64,000 nucleotides of DNA from Phoronis australis (lineage: Eukaryota; Phoronida; Phoronidae), in assembly GCA_002633005.1 (NCBI GenBank), contig NMRA01000421.1, forward strand, positions 1 to 64,000, written 5' to 3'. The first letter of the stretch is position 1, and each line of letters begins with the position of its first letter. This document shows positions 47,350 through 57,999 of this stretch, in pieces. The translations under genes were made by a program, and so were the position numbers. Below the pieces are notes generated by a model that saw only the letters and a list, made by a program, of their open reading frames with translations, ran no database searches and was not told the origin of the DNA.

Positions 47350-48877
47350 ATTGTGCTTATCTGATGAAAACTGACCCGGCCAATGAGTCATTTTCACGGA
47401 TTTAAAATTTAAAGTGGCATGGCACGCGATAGCTCGTCAAAAATATCTTAAACGATTCCTGACGAAGATGCCATCTCGCAACGTTTATTAAAGAATTTTT
47501 ACTTTCCTCTGTGAGGAACTTTCCTTAAAAAATGACGTTCACAATGTTTGAAATACTCAGAAAGGAAAAACTCTGTAGTTACCTCAGAATTTCTAATCTC
47601 CCTCCCCTCGCTCTTATGATAAATGCGCGCATGCGCTCACGCTCATTCGGCAAACAGCTGACTGACAAGAGGCATAGGCAAGCTTAACCGATGGTGCCAA
47701 AAGAGCTGCTTTGAGTTATGTAATCTTTGTCTGAATCATGATGTTGTGCAGAATCCAATTACACAAAGTAGACAGTTGGGATGTCAAGTTTTTCCACTAA
47801 GCAATTTACTAACAGAACGTATTGTGTTGATTCCGTGACTTTCACTCTTCAAATTAATGTACATCTCCTATGGTAGTAAGACATTTTTTTTCATTTGACG
47901 TAACTAAAACGTACTTCCGGTAGACGAATGTAAAAACAACTCAGGTCGCGTTAGTGAAAGCGCGAACTAAAAAATTAAGAGTGAACAGCCACAACCAAGT
48001 TGTTCATATGAGACACATGTTAAGTGGCTCCTGCTTGGGTATCGGGCTCAAAATCTGAAGTACTCACCCCAGCCAAGGCTGATCGTTCCCGACCGCACTG
48101 CGAAAAACTCGGGTCACTCGCCTCAGGAGAAACTTTGGCACTGGATATAAAAGGCAGATTATCATGTCTGATCGCACTCCGAATCTGAGGTCGACACCAC
48201 AGTGATGAGGCAAGCCAAGAGAATGAAGCAAATATTTTCCCAAAGAGAGTTCCATATGCAGTTTAGAATACATTTGAATACTACGATACTTTTGTATCAG
48301 GCTGCTGCTTGAAGTCGCCATTGCATTGTTTGCATCAAATGTCATAAGTCAGATTTTCCATGAGTATTGTAATGCCATAACAAATAAGGAGACGTGATTT
48401 GCCTTGTGGGAGAAAAATCAACGAAGAGACAAGCAATTGACAGGTCGTTTTTTTAATTTGAAACTAATGAACATCAACAGAAAGTCAAAGTGTTTACGAT
48501 TAAACCGTAAAATTATCTGGAGAACACGTTGAATTGTGTTTCAGTGTTAGAGAGCCACTCTGAATAACGCAATTTTTTTATCGCGTTCTAGGCCTCTCTA
48601 GAGCTACACCACCACTGAAAATATGTCGTTAAATAGTATCAGTGAATTCGTCCATGGCTTGCAGTCTAGCTATATGAATTCCGCAGTTAAGAGGGCCCCC
48701 GAAGTCAAACTTATAATCTAACTTTTACACTGCACGTCTGGTATCGAGTGACAGTTGATCTACAATATAAACAAACCAACCGATAACTCGTTGATTTTAA
48801 GCGTAATGGTTGGCTGTTTTGATACAGCGACCGGTATTATTCAAGCATTAGATGGCTTAGTTTGTTTCAGTCGAATC

Positions 48878-50341
48878 ATGGCCACTCTGACACTGACGTT
48901 TTTATTCGTACTTTTACTGACTGTCTGGGTAACGGGGATTGTAACGTTGTGGTTGCTCAATCTCATTGGCTCTGCTAAATTTTCAGTATCTACCCATTCA
49001 GCAACGCGCACATTAGAAATTGCTGAGAACCAGAGGCGGCTTCTGCAACTTGACGATCAACGACAGAAGTTGCAACGGAGGCTTGCAAGCCTGTTGAAAC
49101 GCTACGGAATCTTGACACACAAACTGAAACAACGTTACCCACCTGAAACGCATTTACAGCAGAAGTTAAGTACATGCAGTCAATCAGAGTATTATCTGAA
49201 AAAGCAAGTACTGGACGCCGAAGTATTGACGGGCAAGCGATACAGAAGCGAACATGAAACCTCGGTTTTCACAGCGTTTTCAGTGGATCCACCCATGGTT
49301 CACACGAGCCAGACCGTTTTAAGCAACAGCGTGTCTCACGCGCCTCGCGGAGATCACTCAGAAGATCTACAAGAAGTAGTTAAGTATTCACAGAACCTCC
49401 TGCTGAAAGAAAAGCGAAACGTGACACTGCAGTTTATTCAAGGACTGTATCGTGTACTACCAAAGCACGGCGCACATTACCTATTGGAGTTCAACGCTAA
49501 TAGTCAAGGTCGAAGTACCGTCACCATGGCTACAGTGTTTCGGCCGTTTGCACCCACGGTTTTGTCAAATGTAGAGACAGTCAGTTTTGGCAAGTCTCAG
49601 GCACACGTACACGTGGTCCTCCCTTTGTCTGGTCGCTTAAAGGAGTTTGAAAATTTCATCATCCATTTTCGTGAACTTCAAACTGCAGAGAATTTAGTGC
49701 TGACAATTGTGTATTTCGGTTCACTTGGGCTGAACGCTGTGAAGATGAAGTTACACAGTCTCGGCCTACAACCTCCAATAGCGAATGTAATTCATCTGAA
49801 TCGAAACTTCTCACGAGCTAAGGGACTGCAGGTTGGTGCGTTCAGCTGGGAGGGTGGTGATGTTATCACTTTTTTCACCGACGTTGATGTGATATTCCGC
49901 AAAAACTTTATACGAAGATGCCGTATCTACACTCATCCAAATAAGAATGTTTATTTTCCAATAGTTTTTAGCCATTACAACCCTAAGTATATACAAAATT
50001 TGCCAAAGTCTCTTGACTCGATGGAGAACCGTGGGTACTGGCGCGGCTACGGGTTTGGTATGAGCTGTCAGTATCTATCTGATTTTAAAAAGATGACAGG
50101 CTTTGAGAATGGTGTGAAAGGATGGGGGGGAGAGGACATAGTGTTGTACCGTCGATACTTGGCAAGTGACCTGATGGTGATACGTGCTTTCGATGTAGAC
50201 ATTGAGCATATATGGCATCCCAAATACTGCGACGCATTGTCACGTGACTCCAAAAAATGGGGCTGGTGCCAGAGAGTAAGGGCAACAAATGAAGGTTCGA
50301 ACAGGGTGTTGGCTATAAAAATTATGAAAGGCAACGTTTAG
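48878..50341 (+). CDS. Chondroitin N-acetylgalactosaminyltransferase-like enzyme, copy 2
   Basis: 487 residues from the ATG equivalent to that of copy 1. The same architecture: signal anchor, Gln/Arg-rich stem, catalytic domain with FFTDVDVIF and GWGGEDIVLYRRYL. It differs from copy 1 at about 28 residues, nearly all before residue 326 and in the last 25 residues. An ATG at 48806 is in frame and would add 24 residues, but this leader crosses the acceptor-like TTTGTTTCAG and is out of frame in copy 1, so the later start is preferred. One codon is gained near the C-terminus. AATAAA follows at 50348-50353. It is either a tandem paralogue or the other allele of copy 1. Confidence 0.88.
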   Translation: MATLTLTFLFVLLLTVWVTGIVTLWLLNLIGSAKFSVSTHSATRTLEIAENQRRLLQLDDQRQKLQRRLASLLKRYGILTHKLKQRYPPETHLQQKLSTCSQSEYYLKKQVLDAEVLTGKRYRSEHETSVFTAFSVDPPMVHTSQTVLSNSVSHAPRGDHSEDLQEVVKYSQNLLLKEKRNVTLQFIQGLYRVLPKHGAHYLLEFNANSQGRSTVTMATVFRPFAPTVLSNVETVSFGKSQAHVHVVLPLSGRLKEFENFIIHFRELQTAENLVLTIVYFGSLGLNAVKMKLHSLGLQPPIANVIHLNRNFSRAKGLQVGAFSWEGGDVITFFTDVDVIFRKNFIRRCRIYTHPNKNVYFPIVFSHYNPKYIQNLPKSLDSMENRGYWRGYGFGMSCQYLSDFKKMTGFENGVKGWGGEDIVLYRRYLASDLMVIRAFDVDIEHIWHPKYCDALSRDSKKWGWCQRVRATNEGSNRVLAIKIMKGNV

Positions 50342-50347
50342 TTGTTC

Positions 50348-50353
50348 AATAAA
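50348..50353 (+). terminator. Polyadenylation signal of CSGALNACT-like copy 2
   Basis: AATAAA six bases after the TAG, at the same relative position as in copy 1. Confidence 0.6.
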
Positions 50354-50554
50354 CGTTAGCCGTTACCAGTTCTTAGTAGACTTTCATGTCCGCTGATCGA
50401 TAAAGTTTCATCAGACGCCAATTGTTGTGTTTTGTTTACCGCTATACCTGCTTTAATCATGCTGAGACCTTTCCTTTCTTGCGTTGCCAGTATTTTACAA
50501 CACTAACTCCATTTAAGCCTACAGTAGAATGTAACTCCCGCGCACTTATACTAG

Positions 50555-51630
50555 GATTTAACCTGAACAATTTGCCTTTTGCAATACCATATTTCTTCCC
50601 ATGGATACTACATTTCGGTGCTTATGTACAACAATGTTGGTTTTATCCAAATTACCTGTCAGACTCCAGTTTTTACAAAATTCCTCAAGTACATAAGACT
50701 TTTCTCTGAAACACAATTATGCTAGCCAAGTTATTTGCAAAAAGCAGAAAACTCTTGGCGAATAACAGCAGGCCGTAGACACACTCTTGAGCAACACCTA
50801 TTTTACACTTGAAGTACGGAGTGACGTCCGCTTGTATGTCAACACATGACTTACCCTTCTCATGTTACGGAGGACGAAAAACTTTTCCCCCGTGGACACC
50901 CTTTGATCAGAAGGACGTAAAATAGACATGGCGTTTCGACAGCGTCAAATGCTTTACTAAAATCAACGTACAACTAGTGCACCTTTCCACGCCTTTTTGT
51001 CACATATTTCTAAATTAAACTCTGCAAAACAAAAGTAGCGTCAATAGTGCAGTATCCAGTTCAAAAACCCGCTTGTTCTTCCGGAATACCGTTCTATTTG
51101 CCCATTCAGTAATTAGCCTTGTGTTCAAAATAGTCACTTTACCGAAGAGCGATGTTCCTCTGTAACCACAAGGTTTTTTAATCACATTTCTAAGTTGAAT
51201 AAAAACATAAAAATACGTTTACACCACCTGTCAGTAATAGTCATAATGATACGTTTACACCATCCGTCAGTAACAGTCACTGTGTCAAAAATTCTGTCCA
51301 TGAAGTATATTCATTAGTTTGCCAACAGTAAATTCATCAAATTCTTGTGAGAGGCCATCTTTGCCAGGTAATTTTTATCTTGTCAAAAGCATGGATTGTT
51401 TCTTCCTTTTTAATTATGCCGTTTAAGAAGATAAAGAAGAGTGTAGCTACAGCCGAGCAAGTTGTTTTTTTTATTCTCAAGATGTTCACAAATACAAAAA
51501 ACGCATTCGTTTGCTCTATGTGCCCTACATAATTAAAAATGCCCCCAAGCCTGGCCTTCCCTAGATTTTAATGTTTTGGGAGTGCAAATTGCCCACGGCC
51601 GCAGCTATCACTGTTCAGTACGTGCCACCT
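50555..51630. other. No gene recognised
   Basis: Unique flank beyond the duplicated block. Two diverged words (ATAATGATACGTTTACACCA-like) repeat near 51215 and 51245. No coding or RNA feature is supported. Confidence 0.4.
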
Positions 51631-51633
51631 ATA

Positions 51634-53701
51634 CGAATGGTGAATGTTGACCAAGACCCTTCTGTACCTCTGACGCCATACGCTTGCTCCCCTAGCGGAG
51701 ATCATGAGAATTCGCTAACAGCGTTAACTACTGACTTCGCCTATTAATGCACGGCAGCGTCAGACGAGTCACAGATAGATTTGTAACAATTAATGCTCTG
51801 TATTGTTACTTCATCAATGACCTGTCTTACAATATCTCTTGTGGCACTTTTCATTTGCCCATCTTACCAGAAATTAGTATTTTTACCTTACTTTACGTTT
51901 AGTCGATCACTACCTGTTTAATAAATTATCTTATATCGCCTACCTCGATCTCCGTTTCATCTCTGGTAACGAGCTTCTGACGCACGAACTATTACAGGTG
52001 TATATATCATTCGGGAAATATGTCGATCATAAATGTATTTGTGATATGTGATATAGTGAATTCTTAGGTTGCATTAGAAATATATTTGCTCAGCTGAGTG
52101 ACTGAGTCCTGCGTCCGCTACTGCGAATGGCCACATTACAAGTATGCAGCGGTTGTGTTTTCGTTTCAGCTTCTCGTTTGATTTACGGCAGTGATAAGCA
52201 GTCTGCTGTCTGTGAGCGGAATGTGGCCGAGCATTCGGTTATTTCATTTTCTCTTTAATGTTGAAAGTTAATCATAAATTAGCTTGTGTCGACCACAGCG
52301 GTATGTTTTTGTTCAAAATTGACTCGCATTTGCCAAGGATTCTCCTACCTATCCATAAATAGTTCCATTGAAGAACAGCACTGTCTGTAGCCTTGCATTT
52401 GGTGTCATCACCCTGAGTCGAATTACCAGTGTGTAACCAAACTCATTGTGGGCACTAGTATCCTATCTGACCCACCCTTGAAGAGCCTGCAATATTTGAT
52501 TATTATCCATTTAAATACAAAGTATCAACATCAGTCAAAATATTATTTCACAGAACGTTGAATCCCCAGATGTTAATATTTTCCCAAAACCCGCTGTAGC
52601 ACTTTTATCAGGTTATTTCGGCTTGTCAAGTGATTTTCTTATTTGACAAAAACTTTTTTGATTAATTGGTGCGAAAAAGTTCAGCACATGATGTAGTGAA
52701 TAGTATTCTGTGGTTCACTGGCATAGCCAGAACTGTTAGCATAATATGCTCGAAAACTTTCCGTATTGTTTCATAATAAACACAGCGGTCCCGCCCGCGC
52801 CATAACGTTTCACAACTGGTGACCGATAACCATTAAACATTTACAATTATGTATATGAAGTTGATATTATAATCATTCTTTTTTTCAGACATGATGTATC
52901 TACGAAAAAAAAACAATGGCTCAACGTCATACAATACAAATTGGTTCGACTGTTAGGCTCCATTGCCATAGGGCTTTCCACTGACTGGGGGTCCATAAAC
53001 TCGGTTCGTTGACCTCCTAGTCCACTATAGGGGCGCCATCATGCGTGTGACGTAAGCGGACGTACAAAAGGGTCTTGGTCAATATACTCGCTGGTTCCCT
53101 GCGTTCCGCTAGGTGGGGCGGTAGCCGCGCCAGCACGCAGGTATCACTTATTTTCATCGGTAATTTTTTTTACACCGACGTTTCTGATTGGCTAGTCGAA
53201 TTCTCAACAAGCAGGGTTTTACGCAAACAAACTGGCATGACTGATGAACTGAAGTGTAAATATGGTCTGTTGTACAGACAAATCGGTGCTTAAAATTCAT
53301 GTTCAGGAAATGTGAAGCCTAGAAATTGTGATTGCGACTTTCAGGAATGGATCTTTCTACAGTCGATGACTTTTGTTTACGATAGTGTGCTGTATTCATA
53401 CAATATGAATAACACACGGCTTAAATCGGCCAGATATGTGTTGATTGTACATGTATGTGCTTCAAGCACGCGGTTATTAAACATCACTGCAGAAACGAAA
53501 TAGTTACTGCTACGCCTCTTGCATGACAAGGCTAAAAATCGTTCACAGTCCGCCATTTTTTCACGGTGTTGTAAAGCTAACCAATGACTGCCGAGGTTGC
53601 ATCGACCAATGCTAAAGCGCGTGCCACTGCGTGACACCTGCGTGCTGGCTGGGCTAAGCACGCAGGGAACCAGCGATCGTCAATATTCTCCAGTATACTG
53701 T
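51634..53701. mobile_element. Larger relative of the 45461 element, with a nested insertion
   Basis: The left end ACGAATGGTGAATGTTGACC, followed by AAGACCCTTCTGTAC and GCTCCCCTAGCGGAG-type blocks, is matched in inverted form at 52990-53085 (CACTATAGGGGCGCCAT ... ACAAAAGGGTCTTGGTCAAT). The terminal bases of the right end appear only after the nested element, at 53679-53701 (GTCAATATTCTCCAG). The outer TIR shares AATGGTGAATGTTG with the 604-bp element in copy B, so they form one family. The interior has no transposase. Its own target duplication is not resolved. Confidence 0.6.
53086..53678. mobile_element. 593-bp TIR element with 8-bp target duplication, nested
   Basis: The ends are TCGCTGGTTCCCTGCGT and its complement, continuing into GCCAGCACGCAGGT-type sequence on both sides. 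The flanking octamers are identical: GTCAATAT at 53078-53085 and 53679-53686. An 8-bp duplication is typical of hAT-type elements. It lies inside the right terminal repeat of the element at 51634, so it is the younger insertion. The ORFs inside it show no transposase. Confidence 0.75.
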
Positions 53702-55490
53702 ATATGGTACGGCGGAGAATTGCAGTGAATCGTTTAGTTGTTTTGTTTGAAGCCTTGTAGTCGTGCATGCAGGGTTCACTAAGCATGCCGGTTTTTTGCT
53801 TTGTTTGCTTGAGGAATATAAGGATTTTACGTTTTGTATGACCATGATGAATTTAGTACAATGACCGCTGTCAGAATAAATATTGATTAAGTAATTAGTA
53901 AGAATAGATCCATTTTTAGTTGCCCAAAATTTATGCAAAATTAATGTACTTTTAAATCATGGGGTCAAACTTGTTGACATGTACTTTAACGTCAAAATCT
54001 AATTTGTGGTTTTTATTAGCCAATCGCTAAATAAGTAGTATATTATAATATGGGCTAAAATCAAGAAGATATTCAGATAAGCTAGATAGTAGATGAAGCA
54101 TAAAGACTTGCGACAATGCACAGAGGAAATTGTACAACAGAGCCATCTCGTGGAAGATTCTAAAGAGGATCTTGGCAAGGGCAAGGGTTAACGAACATGG
54201 AAGTTAACTAAGAGCTTGTCACTTGCATGGTGTGTAGTAAGATATCTATATACTGCCTGAAGTGTTGCGTCACCAGAGACTGTGCAGCAAGTACACTGTC
54301 GCTATTCAGTGTGTGTAGTTCGAAGATTCACCAACAGGACTCTCATCTACCAAGTGGAGATATTTGATTGAAGTAATCTTTAAAGAGGGCGCTGGCGTAG
54401 TTACTCTTCTATGTAGTTGATTACTTAAATTAATTAACAACAGGTTTCACTTGTTTAAGTAGGGGTAATCATAAAATAAATTGGTTACTGGATTAATCAT
54501 TCTCTCTCCATCAGTCAGTATTATCACCAGTTGTTTTTCTAACTTGTTCAGCCCATTGGCTGCCTAGGCCTTAGACAATACCGCTGACCCAGTAGAGACG
54601 GTGATCATACCAAAGGTGCTCCATATGCTGGATGCTTTTCGGCAAATTATGTTCTTATAAGTTTAGAAGTACCGCATAGAGAGATGCCTCTGAGGAAGTC
54701 GTTAATGTTTTCATTTGTTCCCAGTTTAAACAAATACTCCTGCAATACTGTTTTTCGAGCACGCCATTGTTCAGTTGCCACATCGACACTGCTTGCGCTA
54801 AGGGATAATCATATGGCGTTATACTGTGGGTGTGATTTTAAAGCACTTTAAGTCAAAAAATTTTGAGAAAGTTAAATAGAGTAGATGGTTGCAAACCACA
54901 TGCCCAAGTGGCCGTCATCCCCTGCCGTAGTCCTGGGATAGGGGGAACCTCTTCTCAATTTCTTGTAAACATTAACTACTTAGGTAGCTGCAATGATAAT
55001 TAAATTAAAGTGCCTAAGTGGCCATCATCGCGGTCGTAATTTGAGGACGATGGAAGCCACCGTCCATTTCGTCAAAGATCGATTACCTTAAGTGTAAATC
55101 GATTGACTATGGTTTGAGCATCTGATTTAAAAAAATTAAATTTCAATCACTGCACTGGTATATCAGCTGATTTATTTTCAGTAGCATCAACTAATCTAAT
55201 TTTTAGACGATCAACATTTTTAGGCGACAGATCAGATGGCATGTAAATTTGTTAGGCTGGTGGTGGATCAGTTCCTGATAAGTCCATCTGAAAAAGTTGC
55301 ATGCCAACTCACTTACATGTATAGTTGAATGTTAAATTAGTGTTAACAGTTCGGGTTTTTTTCAGTTGGACTTGTATCGCAAGCAACAGCTCTATCCAGA
55401 GCCCTGAATACGCAAATGAAATTTAAAGATAAAGACCTTGTGTCTTAGAAGCCAAGTACCACAGATCATCATGCTTTAAAAAATAGAAAG
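53702..55490. other. No firm gene; Cys-rich open stretch near 54220-54370
   Basis: Around 54223 the plus strand reads CMVCSKISIYCLKCCVTRDC, with several Cys pairs reminiscent of short zinc fingers at the ends of some transposases, ending in a TGA near 54368. It is too short and isolated to classify. The rest is AT-rich and unassigned. Confidence 0.3.
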
Positions 55491-55499
55491 ACAACGACT

Positions 55500-56157
55500 G
55501 TGAAGAATGACGAATCCGCAGTTTTCATAGATGTTTTTCTACAGTTTTGTTTGGAGTTCATTGAATCAAAGCTTCTAACATATGAAGATGTCATTTGCCT
55601 TTCCAAACTTAAGCAAGACTTTGAAGCTGTTCTTCAGAAAGCTGGTGTGCATGAAGTTATTTGGACAGGCAATCTTAAGAAATATTGTTGAAGCTACTCA
55701 CTATTGTAGTTTGTGCCTGACTAAGAGATACGAAAGAGAATTGAGGCTAGTGTTCAATAATTCACTTGGTGACTCTAATTAACACAGCCCATTATAACAT
55801 ATTTTGAATCAAACGTTTGCCCAAATCCTCCCCGCCTCCAAACAAGGACTTAGTGTTTGACCATTCATTGCCTGCGGGCCAATCACCAGTGTGCAGTGCT
55901 GTACCCTCTCTAATCGACCATAGTTGGCTCCTTGGCGGTGGAGCTTTGCAGTTAAAATGTATGGCAATGCCCGCATCTTCATCGACAGCACTAAAAGATG
56001 AACGCTGCAAGTGCAAAAAGAACATGTGTTCTGGGAAACTGAGTTTGTGCTGCAATGCTGGGTCAAACTGTACAGAAATGTGCAGCTGTGACAACTGTAG
56101 TAACATCAGCAACATCGACTGCATAACATTGGATAGTTCTTTGACAAGTCAAGCCTA
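55500..56157 (+). pseudogene. CXC-type Cys-rich ORF, probably mobile-element derived
   Basis: The frame 55500-55691 reads VFLQFCLEFIESKLLTYEDV, then AGVHEVIWTGNLKKYC and a stop. In shifted frames the protein-like signal goes on to 55782 and then from 55817 to 56157 (113 codons). The last part ends with CKCKKNMCSG, LSLCCNAGSNCTEM, CSCDNCSNISN. This C-x-C ... C-x4-C ... C-x3-C-x-C-x2-C-x-N spacing is the CXC-like tail seen on many uncharacterised transposon proteins in marine invertebrates. One or two frame breaks between the parts suggest a relic, or exons with unseen small introns. Confidence 0.45.
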
Positions 56158-56159
56158 AA

Positions 56160-57715
56160 TAGACCTCCAACCCCGTTATTTCGTTTATTTTGTATTAAAA
56201 AGTTAATTTTATTTGTTGATTAAGTCATAGAAAGTACATACTTTGATCATTGTCATGTATTTGTCTCATACTACTTGATAAACGCGGTCAGAATAATCTA
56301 TTACTTTCATACAGTCTGTGTTCACATTCACAGAGATTGTTTTTGTACTATAACGTATTTCGGGTGTATTATGCAAACAAGCTGTATTTTACATCATTAG
56401 TCAATGTTTTAGTCATTGAGGCACAAATTTTTCCCTGTCTCAAGTGTTTTGTGTTATTTTTGTTGCCAGACAGTGCCAGAATAACTTCATAGTAAGATTC
56501 AGACTTAGTTTACATTTTTGCCACTAGGTGTCTCTTTACATTTTTTAAATTTCACTGTTTACAATTAATCTACAACAGTAAAACATGTAATGTGAGTGTA
56601 ATATTGTTCAATACAATGACACTGATGGGACCATATTACTTGTTTTACAAAAAAGTCACCAAAACTGTTGTTTTTACAAATATAAGTTTACTAAGTCTTT
56701 GGTGATTATTAGGTAACTTCAAACTCAAATTTCTCAAAAATGTGCAACTTTATATGTGGGAACTTTTTAGATTTTGAAAACACTCTAATAAATGAATTAA
56801 AAAACACCAAAATAAAATTGCCCCCCTAAAGTACTCACAAAAATCCTTTTCTAGAGGCCCTACAAATTCTGGCCCACCGACTACTAAGCACAATCTCAAA
56901 GCATACCTACCTTTTAAACAAACCCACAGTCAATCTCTGTCAACCATAAACAGCATGACGGCGTTCTGTCGTTCAGCAACTTTTCCAGACGTGAGGGGTT
57001 CTGAACGTGCGATAACATCTGGCTTCTTTGTTAACTACCTAGCACAGTCTTTTGTCCCGTTTGACAACAAGCAGGCCAATTATCTCCCAGGCTTCAAAGG
57101 GTTACTGAAACCTGGCAGAATGGATTGTCTTAACTTCTGTTGTAGTTGGGCAGGGAATTCAGAAATGTTGTTGGTTTATGTTCAAATGTGTTATAACTTA
57201 ACTTTCATTTTTAGCAGCACAGCCCAGTCAGGCTAGATACGATCTGATCGGAGATTGGAGCAATTATCGAACAAAAGAGAGCCGGCACTCCAACCATAAA
57301 TGCCGGATAGAGTTAATCAGTCGTGTAAGATATTGGCTACAGAGGTGATTTTCCCAACTTGTTGTTGGGCTATAGAATCGAACAAGTTGGGAGCAACGGG
57401 AAAACGCCGTAATGGACAGTAATCAGACAAACAAACTACTTGATTAACTTTTAATGCTGACAGTGATTATCCTAAATAATACAATAAATAGTGATTAGAG
57501 CTATATTTACAACCAAAACCAAAGCGTACACCAACTGCTATAAACGTGACACTTGCAGTACTCGGCTAGCTCATTTCAGGGCACGAACCTCCATACCCAC
57601 TCACAATAGCGGAGTTGCAACGCCGCCATATTGGAAATGGGTCAGAATGTTGCATTGTGGTTAAGCCGGTAAACAAGTACGTCGGCAAGCGTGGGGGCGA
57701 ACCGGCCACAGGGAG
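56160..57715. other. No gene recognised
   Basis: AT-rich, with a 93-codon open frame (56955-57236) lacking known motifs. A local inverted word pair CCCAACTTGTT / AACAAGTTGGG lies at 57353-57394. Confidence 0.4.
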
Positions 57716-57725
57716 GTTATACGTG

Positions 57726-57990
57726 TTGTGTGCCTGGCATGCTATAATACCAGTTAGCGAAATAAAAAATTTAGTTACTACCTGTTTCCCAAGGATCATG
57801 GAACTGCGTTAAACATGGGTCAGAGACATCGGTAGAGCTGGTAGCAAAGGCCGACTTCGTGAATTCTTTCCGACTTCGTAGCATAAAGTGTGCAGCGCTC
57901 ATTTTGAGGGCGGCAAGAAAACGTATCTTAGAAACTGCCCAACAATATCTCCCTTCAAAGAAACAGTAACAAATACTCCACGGCGGTTGG
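57726..57990 (+). pseudogene. Nearly complete THAP zinc-finger relic
   Basis: Across two frames the plus strand reads CVPG, then CYNTS, a stop, RNKKFSYYLFP, then (frame change) RIMELR, a stop, TWVRDIGRAGSKGRLREFFP, a stop, and HKVCSAHFEGGKKTYLRNCP followed by TISP. This is the whole THAP plan: C-x4-C at the start, the F-x-x-FP box, a central W, C-x2-H, and the PTI-type C-terminal box. Three in-frame stops and one frameshift show it is dead. With the relics at 62, 26163, 38099 and 43612 it points to THAP-encoding mobile elements in this genome. Confidence 0.6.
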
Positions 57991-57999
57991 TAGTGAAAA

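Larger units (their letters stand above)
43384..50554 (+). repeat. Duplicated block, copy B (holds CSGALNACT-like gene 2)
   Basis: Same order as copy A: C-rich repeat, THAP relic (43612), the 67-codon frame (43752-43955), long non-coding stretch, CSGALNACT-like gene. It carries two insertions with inverted ends that A lacks and a 14-bp deletion relative to A just upstream of the gene. Confidence 0.92.

Noticed and set aside
48755-48877. Extended N-terminus of CSGALNACT-like copy 2
   Set aside because: It begins without an ATG, crosses an acceptor-like site and is out of frame in copy 1, so the conserved ATG at 48878 is preferred.
54223-54370. Cys-rich stretch considered as a piggyBac-type C-terminal finger
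   Set aside because: The Cys spacing fits only in part, and no DDE core or piggyBac ends were seen nearby.
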